Both the position numbers and the translations under genes were made by a program. The notes under the pieces are model-generated. The model did not search any database and was not told where the DNA came from. It was given only the letters and a program-made list of their open reading frames with translations. DNA of 12,284 nt, from contig CAJUNG010000047.1 of the NCBI GenBank assembly GCA_910587725.1, positions 1 through 12,284 on the forward strand, read 5' to 3'. This document shows positions 6,845-12,094 of the stretch, one piece after another (positions within the stretch are counted from its first letter, which is position 1; each line of letters begins with the position of its first letter). Source of the DNA: an uncultured Bacilli bacterium (GTDB taxonomy: Bacteria; Bacillota_I; Bacilli_A; RF39; UBA660).

Positions 6845-8581
6845 ATGAAAAAAATAAATTTGAAATCAAAAGCAGGAAAAATGATGATTTATACATTTCT
6901 TATCTTAAATTTAATTAGCTTTGCAAGTTTTGTTCCTTCAAAAGCAAAATACTTTAATGATAAGAAGGATGCATTATCTTTCTCGGCAGGAATCTACAAA
7001 TTATATAAAGAAAATCGTATTATTATGGGAAAGCCAAATTATGACTTATCTACACTTGATACAGCACACTTCATATTTTCATTTCCTCGTAATGATATCG
7101 GAGAGTTCGATGAAAAAGATGTCTATGAGGTTGTTTTACCAAAGGGATGTAAAGTTAGTTCTATTGCTTCTCTTGGTGTAGTTTCTGGAAATACTGTTAC
7201 TTATGCAAGTGCCATTAGTAATAGTAGTAGGGTAGCAATGCAATGTAATGTAGACGATATTATTTACTATGATGAGTATGGTCAAAAATATTTAGACTTC
7301 GATATTGTGTTAAGAGAAAATATCGATGAAGAAGGAGAATTCGTCTATACTGACCTTCATTATCGTCAGTTATATTCTGTATATGTTGCGAATTTAAAAC
7401 AAAAACCGTCAGAACCACTTCTTCCTATTTTTGCTATCGAAAATAGTGATACGAATAAATATCAGACATTCATCAATTGGATGGAGGCATATGGTTTACA
7501 AGAAAATGCTAAAAATGAAGTTTTAACTTATGTTAAAAGTCAAGTGATTGAAGGAAATGATGAAAGCATTATCAATGTTCGATTACCTGGATTAACCGTT
7601 CAGTATGATAGTGCTTCGGATAGTTATATTTATACGGTTTCTGATAATTTTATCGGATATGCAACAATGTATACCAAAGAAGTTCCAAGCTTTATGTTCT
7701 TCTCTACAGAAGATGAGGAAGAATTACAAATCGCTTTTGAATTTTACCTAAAAGAATTTTACTTAAAAGATTATCAAGAACCTGTAAAAACACAACTTTT
7801 TGAATTAGTTGTCGCTTATGTAAAATCCTTTGATGGAAAAGGAATATCTTATATGATTTTACCAGATGAGGCAGGAAACTATAGAGAAATTCCAGGTCTT
7901 GTTCGAGTAACAGATACGGGAAAAGAAGTAAAACAAATTTTAATTAATGATACGATTTTTGATTATGCTTATAATAAATTATATCAACAAGTAAGAGTAT
8001 CTTTTGACTCAAGAGCAGCAATGATGAATAATTTCTTAAAGAGTTTACCATTTGTTTACGATGAAGAAATTCTTTCTAAAGAGACGATTAATTCACTTAC
8101 TACAGCTTACCGTAGTTTAATATTTACTGTAGTTCGTAATAACAATGATACAGACCCAGTAAAACAGTCTTTTAGTGAATACTTTATTGTAGAAGATACA
8201 AAAAATGGACATAATGTATTATTAAATGTGTACTCTCATGCAGGAGAGGAAGTAGATAATCAATTTAATTATGTAATTGCATCAAAGATTGATTATGATA
8301 ACTTTACATTTACTCAAACGAATTCACAATTTAGAGTAAACGCTAAAGAAGAAAGTATGATTCGAGATTTTGTACAGGCATTAGATGTTCGCTTTGGTCA
8401 AACTACCGTATTAACGGATGATAGCTTTACTAGAGATGCTTATGGAATGTTAAGTGTTTTATATACGATAGAAGAAAAAGCAGATGATTCTAATCTTTCT
8501 AATGATGAAGAAAATAAAGAGAATAATGATAGTTCTTTAGAAGATGATGAATTTAAGGATATGCTTTTAGAGGATAATTAG
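6845..8581 (+). CDS. Large exported protein of unrecognised family, last gene of the fibre operon
   Basis: The 578-residue protein has a good ribosome binding site (GGAGG, 6831-6835) and starts 21 nt after the previous stop. Residues 11-31 are hydrophobic and are followed by SKAKYFNDKK and FSAGIYKLY. This is the third gene here with a basic-aromatic ([R/K]Y) motif right after the hydrophobic segment and a hydrophobic strand about ten residues on, so SipW processing is likely. The remainder mixes predicted beta-strands and helices with no catalytic motif or repeat I recognise. Two Cys lie near 100 and 134. The tail from about 543 is very acidic and Asp/Glu/Asn/Ser-rich, with no C-terminal anchor or sorting signal. 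Position suggests an extracellular partner of the fibre system. Function unknown. Confidence 0.75.
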   Translation: MKKINLKSKAGKMMIYTFLILNLISFASFVPSKAKYFNDKKDALSFSAGIYKLYKENRIIMGKPNYDLSTLDTAHFIFSFPRNDIGEFDEKDVYEVVLPKGCKVSSIASLGVVSGNTVTYASAISNSSRVAMQCNVDDIIYYDEYGQKYLDFDIVLRENIDEEGEFVYTDLHYRQLYSVYVANLKQKPSEPLLPIFAIENSDTNKYQTFINWMEAYGLQENAKNEVLTYVKSQVIEGNDESIINVRLPGLTVQYDSASDSYIYTVSDNFIGYATMYTKEVPSFMFFSTEDEEELQIAFEFYLKEFYLKDYQEPVKTQLFELVVAYVKSFDGKGISYMILPDEAGNYREIPGLVRVTDTGKEVKQILINDTIFDYAYNKLYQQVRVSFDSRAAMMNNFLKSLPFVYDEEILSKETINSLTTAYRSLIFTVVRNNNDTDPVKQSFSEYFIVEDTKNGHNVLLNVYSHAGEEVDNQFNYVIASKIDYDNFTFTQTNSQFRVNAKEESMIRDFVQALDVRFGQTTVLTDDSFTRDAYGMLSVLYTIEEKADDSNLSNDEENKENNDSSLEDDEFKDMLLEDN

Positions 8582-8588
8582 AGGTTAG

Positions 8589-8614
8589 AAAAGGTGTACA
8601 AATGTGCGCTTTTT
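8589..8614 (+). terminator. Probable terminator of the fibre operon
   Basis: AAAAGGTGTAC (8589-8599) pairs with GTGCGCTTTTT (8604-8614) over 11 positions, including three G-U pairs, around an AAAT loop. It falls 8 nt after the operon's last stop codon and just before a new promoter. The T-run is part of the stem and only five long, so efficiency may be moderate. Confidence 0.6.
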
Positions 8615-8615
8615 C

Positions 8616-8644
8616 TTGACTTTTAAGACTAAAAGTGGTATAAT
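8616..8644 (+). promoter_or_regulatory. Sigma-A type promoter for the small hypothetical gene
   Basis: TTGACT (8616-8621) and TATAAT (8639-8644) have an ideal 17-bp spacer. The -10 overlaps the 10-bp palindrome ATATGCATAT (8643-8652), which may be coincidental in AT-rich DNA. This promoter starts a new transcription unit. Confidence 0.85.
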
Positions 8645-8696
8645 ATGCATATCTTGAAGGTAGAAAAGATAAAGATGGGGGATAAAGGGGTTGAAA

Positions 8697-9119
8697 ATGA
8701 TGAAACAATCATATATATTTGAATATTTAAATGAAAATGATTTTCGAAAAAAAGAGCGTTCTGTTCGTAAGTATAATATGCTTGCTTATAAGAAATTAAC
8801 ATTTGAGTATTATCCAGAATTAAGAAATGGAAAATTTTTAGGAAAGTTAGTGTCAGTAAATAAGAAAGAGAAGACAAAGTCTTATGAACTTCCACTTCCT
8901 ACAGATGCATTATTTGCAAAAGTACATGGAAAAATTATGTTACATTATACTGTATATGAGGAAAAGAATATTATTTTATTAACAAATATTACACCAGATG
9001 GAATTTTAGAAGAAGGACATAGGGCAGAGCTTTCTACTTATAAGGGGGTTATGATTTCTAAAGCAAATCCAGAAAAGGATATGTTCAAAGTGAATTTATT
9101 AAATATGATGCAAAAATAG
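8697..9119 (+). CDS. Small cytoplasmic protein of unknown function
   Basis: The frame opens at TTG 8691, but that codon abuts the ribosome binding tract AAAGGGG (8684-8690). ATG 8697, six bases on, is preferred, giving 140 residues; ATG 8700 is also possible. There is no signal peptide, membrane segment or Cys. The N-terminal half is basic (FRKKERSVRKYN). The rest alternates short beta-strand-like stretches (ELPLPTDALFAKVHGKIMLHY, NIILLTNITPDGILE). It has its own promoter and ends 51 nt before the tRNA pair. I do not recognise the family and assign no function. Confidence 0.75.
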   Translation: MMKQSYIFEYLNENDFRKKERSVRKYNMLAYKKLTFEYYPELRNGKFLGKLVSVNKKEKTKSYELPLPTDALFAKVHGKIMLHYTVYEEKNIILLTNITPDGILEEGHRAELSTYKGVMISKANPEKDMFKVNLLNMMQK

Positions 9120-9130
9120 TAAAAAAGGAC

Positions 9131-9159
9131 TTGTCAAAAATTTATGAATGTGGTATTAT
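9131..9159 (+). promoter_or_regulatory. Promoter of the tRNA pair
   Basis: TTGTCA (9131-9136) and TATTAT (9154-9159) are 17 bp apart, with TGG before the -10 giving an extended -10. The tRNA begins 12 nt after the -10, so little or no 5' leader is expected. Confidence 0.75.
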
Positions 9160-9170
9160 TAAATGGCAAT

Positions 9171-9247
9171 GGACCCTTAGCTCAGTTGGTTAGAGCAATC
9201 GGCTCATAACCGATCGGTCGAAGGTCCGAGTCCTTCAGGGTCCACCA
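9171..9247 (+). tRNA. tRNA with CAU anticodon, probably tRNA-Ile2 (lysidine type)
   Basis: The 77-nt cloverleaf is complete: acceptor GGACCCT/AGGGTCC, D arm GCTC/GAGC, anticodon stem ATCGG/CCGAT with loop CTCATAA, T stem GAAGG/CCTTC and encoded CCA. Anticodon CAU allows Met or Ile2. C4-G69 and C5-G68 match known TilS determinants of tRNA-Ile2, and the body resembles Bacillus tRNA-Ile2, so Ile2 (AUA decoding) is favoured over elongator Met. The T loop reads TCCGAGT, with C at position 55 instead of the near-universal U. Confidence 0.93.
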
Positions 9248-9257
9248 CATTTAATAC

Positions 9258-9341
9258 GCGAGTATGGCGGAATTGGCAGACGCGCTAGACTTAGAATCTA
9301 GTGTCTTCGACGTGCAGGTTCAAGTCCTGTTACTCGCACCA
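9258..9341 (+). tRNA. tRNA-Leu (UAG anticodon)
   Basis: This is an 84-nt class II tRNA. The acceptor is GCGAGTA/TACTCGC, the anticodon stem CTAGA/TCTAG has loop CTTAGAA (anticodon UAG, reading CUN), a long variable arm follows (GTGTCTTCGACGT), the T loop is TTCAAGT, and CCA is encoded. It lies 10 nt after the preceding tRNA and is clearly co-transcribed with it. Confidence 0.96.
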
Positions 9342-9354
9342 GATTTGATTGATA

Positions 9355-9412
9355 CTCGAACTTTTTATTCGAGAGTAATAAATATTAACTAGAAGTACCG
9401 TCTAGTTTTTTT
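9355..9412 (+). terminator. Tandem stem-loops ending the tRNA unit
   Basis: CTCGAA (9355-9360) pairs with TTCGAG (9368-9373). A second stem, AACTAGA (9387-9393) with TCTAGTT (9401-9407), runs into an uninterrupted T-run to 9412, a classical Rho-independent terminator. The next start codon is only 27 nt further, so readthrough past this hairpin could supply the next gene. Confidence 0.85.
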
Positions 9413-9438
9413 GTTATTTGAGAATGGAAGTGAAGAGT

Positions 9439-9705
9439 ATGGATGTTGTTAAGGAATTAGAGTTTGATAAGGAAGTCTTAAAAAGAATTGAAATGATATG
9501 TAGATTTGCTTGTGTTAAACCTATTATTACAAAAGGAAGTATCATTAATATTAAGGGAACTAGCATTGCTTATGTAAGTCCACATATTATAACAATTAAA
9601 AAGAATAATTATTTAATATTCAATGGGAGTGATACTTTATTTGTAAATGATTATTCTAAAAGTATTAAATTAAAGGATTTAGAAGTTCATATTAAAACAA
9701 ATTAA
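9439..9705 (+). CDS. Small orphan protein, paralogue A of a duplicated family
   Basis: The frame opens at TTG 9418, but ATG 9439 (88 residues) is preferred. It has GGAAGTG (9426-9432) six bases upstream and gives an N-terminus (MDVVKELEFD) matching the paralogue at 11008. ATG 9424 is an alternative. It has no signal peptide or membrane segment. The body is mostly predicted beta (SIINIKG, HIITIKKNNYLIF) with a C-terminal Lys-rich helix SIKLKDLEVHIKT. It aligns along its whole length with the 91-residue protein at 11008, sharing KELE.D, IE.IC.F, PHxI.IK, IKL.DLE and the end .IKT. Not recognised. No promoter of its own is obvious, so it may depend on tRNA readthrough. Antitoxin, immunity or phage-type roles are possible but unsupported. 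Confidence 0.7.
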   Translation: MDVVKELEFDKEVLKRIEMICRFACVKPIITKGSIINIKGTSIAYVSPHIITIKKNNYLIFNGSDTLFVNDYSKSIKLKDLEVHIKTN

Positions 9706-9948
9706 TTGTTTTAAAACTAGGCGTGCAAAAAGGAAGTACAATACTTGAGGTTAAAAGTATGGTCTTTTTGTACTTTCCTAAATTGAAATTTTCTAATTCG
9801 TAGTCCTTAAATACTAAATGGTGTCAATTTAGTAAACACACTTGTATAATGACATAATCATTATATGTGTGATAGCAGAAATTTTCCTTCTGCTATTTTC
9901 AAATAATTGCAAGTAGTGTATAATACTATCTCAAGGAGTTGATACTCT
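9706..9948. promoter_or_regulatory. Intergenic region with four inverted repeats and a promoter
   Basis: No gene is seen. AGGAAGTACAA (9731-9741) pairs with TTGTACTTTCCT (9768-9779) with one bulge and encloses ATACTT/AAGTAT; a competing CAAAAAG/CTTTTTG stem (9726-9732/9764-9770) is possible. TACTAAAT (9812-9819) pairs with ATTTAGTA (9827-9834). TATAATGA (9845-9852) pairs with TCATTATA (9858-9865). ATAGCAGAA (9872-9880) pairs with TTCTGCTAT (9888-9896) followed by TTT, which looks like a terminator. A promoter for the next gene is likely: TTTTCA (9896-9901), 17 bp, TATAAT (9919-9924). Confidence 0.6.
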
Positions 9949-10764
9949 ATGTTAAGTATGAACAATATAGATGATAAACAGAAAATGATGGAATATTATA
10001 GAACAAGTGATATGTTAAATTTATTATATTTTTTTCCACAACTAAGTCCTATTAAAGATTTAACTATTGTAGAAAACAAAGAAGATTATCTGAACAATAA
10101 GGAATTACTAGATAGTTTTAATCAAAATAGAGTTGATACTTTAAAAGGAAGAACTCCTATTTTAGGCATAGAAAATTCAGGGAAAAGCGACTGTTTTTAT
10201 GATACTTTAATAAAAGTAAAAGAAAAGGATCCACTTGGAGTATTAGTTTTATTTAATATAACTAGCGAACCATCAGAGAGATATGAGAGATGGGCAGGAA
10301 TATCAGTTGGAGTTGATTTAGGCCAAGATGTTATAATAGATGCTGTGTCAAAAGGATTTGATGGAAGAGAAGTTTCAAAGAGTATTTGTACTCATGAAAG
10401 ATATTTTATTCCATGGTATGATTTAAGAAAAATTAGTGTTGATAACTTAAAACAATATCAAACATATCAAATTAGTAATGCAGACTATCAAATGACTAGA
10501 ATTGAAAGGATAGAGTTTTTAAAATCAATAGGTTTAAATCCAGATGTATTTTCTCCATATATCCCTGAAGATTATCAGGCAATACCAGATTTTATTTGGT
10601 TAAGTGTAATTAGAAATCTTCTCAAACAATTAGAAAAAAATGAAGATATTTTAGCAAGTTATGGATTTACTAATTTTGCTATTTCAGGACATACAGAAGG
10701 TAAAGAGTTTGCACCATGGCAAATGTTTGATAAAAGTAGATATACATTAGTAAAGAAAAGATAA
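9949..10764 (+). CDS. Orphan 271-residue protein of unknown function
   Basis: ATG 9949 follows AAGGAG (9933-9938); the in-frame ATG at 9958 is an alternative. The upstream promoter TATAAT at 9919-9924 suggests its own transcript. There is no signal peptide or membrane segment, so it is probably cytoplasmic. An N-terminal helical part (1-65) precedes a mixed alpha/beta core. GIENSGKS (73-80) fits the Walker A pattern GxxxxGKS, but I see no Walker B or other NTPase motif. The centre is rich in aromatic and charged residues (ERYERWAGISVGVDLG, CTHERYFIPWYDL). The C-terminus has a helix (IRNLLKQLEKNEDIL) and the motif AISGHTEGKEFAPWQMF. I do not recognise the family. It is bracketed by the two paralogous ~90-residue genes, which may mean a functional unit or a cargo island. 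Confidence 0.75.
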   Translation: MLSMNNIDDKQKMMEYYRTSDMLNLLYFFPQLSPIKDLTIVENKEDYLNNKELLDSFNQNRVDTLKGRTPILGIENSGKSDCFYDTLIKVKEKDPLGVLVLFNITSEPSERYERWAGISVGVDLGQDVIIDAVSKGFDGREVSKSICTHERYFIPWYDLRKISVDNLKQYQTYQISNADYQMTRIERIEFLKSIGLNPDVFSPYIPEDYQAIPDFIWLSVIRNLLKQLEKNEDILASYGFTNFAISGHTEGKEFAPWQMFDKSRYTLVKKR

Positions 10765-11007
10765 TAATTAGAATTTCAATAAAAGACTGTTTTGATTATT
10801 AATTAATTACAATATTTATGTTATATTATAGTTAGTTAAGTTTATTACTAACTATTTCTTTTGTCCAAAGAGTTGTTGTACTTCTCTCTCTCGGGCACCA
10901 GTAAGCAATCTGTCCGAACTTTTATAGTTTAGGACTTAAATATATAAGTATCAATTTCTAAAGAAGTTGGTACTTTTTAATTGTTTAAGTAAAGGAGGAC
11001 AGATAAA
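10765..11007 (+). promoter_or_regulatory. Structured leader candidate upstream of paralogue B
   Basis: No convincing gene is seen. A TGT-TATATT extended -10 (10819-10827) could start a transcript near 10834. An inverted repeat ATAGTTAGT/ACTAACTAT (10828-10836/10847-10855) overlaps that point. A relatively GC-rich stretch at about 10860-10920 can fold CGGGCA with TGTCCG. A 13-pair terminator-like hairpin follows at 10946-10978. This layout (promoter, structured RNA, terminator, gene) is that of an attenuated leader, but no known riboswitch or T-box consensus is visible. Confidence 0.4.
10946..10978 (+). terminator. Terminator-like hairpin just before paralogue B
   Basis: AAGTATCAATTTC (10946-10958) pairs with GAAGTTGGTACTT (10963-10975) over 13 positions (two G-U) around a TAAA loop. 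It is followed by three further T residues, so five consecutive T in all. It ends 29 nt before the next ATG, so it can only be an attenuator or an upstream transcript's end. Confidence 0.65.
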
Positions 11008-11283
11008 ATGGTAACTATTACAAAGAAAGAATTAGAAATTGATAATGAATTAAAGAACAAAATAGAATTTATATGTAGTTTTTGTAATACTACTCCTACT
11101 ATTATTAATGGTAATATTAGAAAAATTAATAAAACGAATTTAAACTACATTGAACCACATAGAATTATTATCAAAGGTATTACATTTCTAGCATTTAATT
11201 ATTCCAATGAAATCTTTATTGAGAATTTATCTAAAAACATTAAATTATCAGATTTAGAAACCTTTATAAAAACATTAAACTAA
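11008..11283 (+). CDS. Small orphan protein, paralogue B of a duplicated family
   Basis: ATG 11008 is preceded by AAGGAGG (10992-10998) at good spacing, giving 91 residues. There is no signal or membrane segment. Three Cys fall in the N-terminal part, including ICSFC. It is clearly homologous to the 88-residue product at 9439: both read KELE-[FI]-D, then IE.IC.F, a Pro-Ile/Thr strand, PHxI.IK, a hydrophobic strand, and a final Lys-rich IKL.DLE..IKT helix. Identity appears moderate (roughly 40% by eye), so the duplication is old, or the two arrived separately. Function unknown. It has its own leader with a terminator-like hairpin. Confidence 0.75.
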   Translation: MVTITKKELEIDNELKNKIEFICSFCNTTPTIINGNIRKINKTNLNYIEPHRIIIKGITFLAFNYSNEIFIENLSKNIKLSDLETFIKTLN

Positions 11284-11426
11284 AATATAATCATTTGTAC
11301 TAACTTCTTCTAAAATCGCCTTAAAATGGTCAATAGCAAAGGTAAATGCAACTATTTATAAGAAAAACTTAAATTATTGATTAAGGGTCTTTATTTTAAA
11401 GGACATATGTAAAACTTTAGCGCTGC

Positions 11427-11449
11427 TTTACTACTAATTTACTACTTTT
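11427..11449. repeat. 23-bp direct repeat, copy 1 (candidate recombinase site)
   Basis: The repeat is TTTACTAC + TAA + TTTACTAC + TTTT, two 8-bp units one helical turn (11 bp) apart. The same 23 bp occur at 12072-12094. Short repeated units in phase on the helix are typical of tyrosine-recombinase arm-type sites. Assignment is by inference, since no integrase is in the window. Confidence 0.75.
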
Positions 11450-11455
11450 AAATAC

Positions 11456-11484
11456 AAGACAAAATTAAAAAAATATGGTATAAT
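11456..11484 (+). promoter_or_regulatory. Promoter of the deoxyribosyltransferase-like gene
   Basis: AAGACA (11456-11461) as -35 and TATAAT (11479-11484) with a 17-bp spacer. TGG before the -10 makes it an extended -10, compensating for the imperfect -35. It lies seven bases after the 23-bp repeat, so protein binding there could affect expression. Confidence 0.7.
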
Positions 11485-11506
11485 TCTTTTATAAGGAGCG
11501 ATTTTG

Positions 11507-11887
11507 ATGAAAATATATTTTGGACATTCCAAATCATTTGATTATGAAAATGAATACTATAAACCCATTGAACAAAATAAAAGATTGCAAATTGAAACAT
11601 TAATTTTTCCACATAAAAATGGTGAAAATAAAAAACATACAAGGGACTTTTATACTAATCTAGACTTATTTATTGCTGAAGTGTCTTACCGTGCTACAGG
11701 TCTAGGAATTGAACTAGGTTGGGCAAGTGATGACAATATTCCTATTTATTGTTTTTATAAAAAAGGTACTATACCAAACTCGTCTTTAAAATGTATCTCA
11801 AATCATATTATAGAATACGATTCTTTAGAGCAATTATCTAATAATATAGAAAAAATTGTAATTGAATTAAGTAAAATGCAAAATTGA
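11507..11887 (+). CDS. Nucleoside 2-deoxyribosyltransferase-like protein
   Basis: The frame opens at TTG 11504, but ATG 11507 is preferred, eight bases after AAGGAG (11493-11498), giving 126 residues. The core DLFIAEVS (53-60) followed by TGLGIELGWA (64-73) and IPIYCFYKKG (78-87) matches the nucleoside 2-deoxyribosyltransferase fold (DL.iAevs...G.G.ElG.A....P...). Glu69 in the ELG motif corresponds to the family's catalytic nucleophile. The start MKIYFGHSK is the first strand of the Rossmann-like fold. The family exchanges or hydrolyses the base of (deoxy)nucleosides or nucleotides. Short members also occur in phages and mobile elements. Substrate cannot be told. It has its own promoter and lies between two identical 23-bp repeats, suggesting cargo of a small element. 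Confidence 0.75.
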   Translation: MKIYFGHSKSFDYENEYYKPIEQNKRLQIETLIFPHKNGENKKHTRDFYTNLDLFIAEVSYRATGLGIELGWASDDNIPIYCFYKKGTIPNSSLKCISNHIIEYDSLEQLSNNIEKIVIELSKMQN

Positions 11888-11925
11888 CATATTATTTAAA
11901 CAATATTGCTACATGCTTCATGCTA

Positions 11926-11990
11926 CATAATAAGGGTAATACTATACCTTATTATGGCGAGCCCTTTAGTGGCTACGCCACTAATCTCGC
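11926..11990. repeat. Two adjacent strong stem-loops
   Basis: CATAATAAGG (11926-11935) pairs perfectly with CCTTATTATG (11947-11956). Directly after it, GCGAG (11957-11961) pairs with CTCGC (11986-11990) around an inner perfect stem TTAGTGGC (11966-11973)/GCCACTAA (11977-11984) with a 3-nt loop. The second is notably GC-rich for this region. No T-run follows. Possible roles are a processing or replication/transfer structure, or a bidirectional mRNA end. None is proven. Confidence 0.7.
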
Positions 11991-12007
11991 TCATTAAATA
12001 TATTTAG

Positions 12008-12034
12008 ATACTATGGCATTCCGTAGTATTTTTT
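12008..12034 (+). terminator. Rho-independent terminator
   Basis: ATACTATGG (12008-12016) pairs with CCGTAGTAT (12021-12029), nine pairs with one G-U, around a CATT loop, followed by T to 12034. It probably ends the transcript of the deoxyribosyltransferase-like gene about 120 nt upstream. Confidence 0.8.
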
Positions 12035-12071
12035 ATTATTTTCAATTAATAATTTAAAGAATTTCTAAATT

Positions 12072-12094
12072 TTTACTACTAATTTACTACTTTT
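12072..12094. repeat. 23-bp direct repeat, copy 2 (candidate recombinase site)
   Basis: Identical over 23 bp to 11427-11449 and in the same orientation, 645 bp away. Sequence outside the 23 bp differs. The pair brackets the deoxyribosyltransferase-like gene, its promoter and its terminator. Confidence 0.75.

Noticed and set aside
9171..9247. Initiator tRNA-fMet
   Set aside because: The CAU anticodon fits, but the first base pair is G1-C72 rather than the unpaired 1-72 of initiators, and the anticodon stem lacks the three consecutive G-C pairs typical of initiator tRNA.
9291..9341. Attachment-site duplication of the tRNA-Leu 3' end
   Set aside because: Tyrosine-recombinase islands often duplicate the tRNA 3' end, so I looked for a second copy downstream. 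None is present in the window.
10165..10188. Walker A-like GIENSGKS in the 271-residue protein as evidence of an ATPase
   Set aside because: The eight-residue pattern is loose and occurs by chance. No Walker B, sensor or known NTPase context was seen, so no function is assigned.
10860..10980. T-box riboswitch upstream of paralogue B
   Set aside because: The layout suggests attenuation, but the conserved T-box sequence (GGGTGGNACCGCG-like) and a specifier loop are not visible. Neither the downstream gene nor the leader resembles an aminoacylation-related unit.
11275..11355. 26-codon minus-strand stretch reading AIDHFKAILEEVSTNDYIL near its end
   Set aside because: It reads like a real protein tail, but it is short, bounded by stops, has no start or ribosome binding site and overlaps the end of paralogue B. 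It is at most a remnant of a lost gene. A protein search of the peptide would decide.
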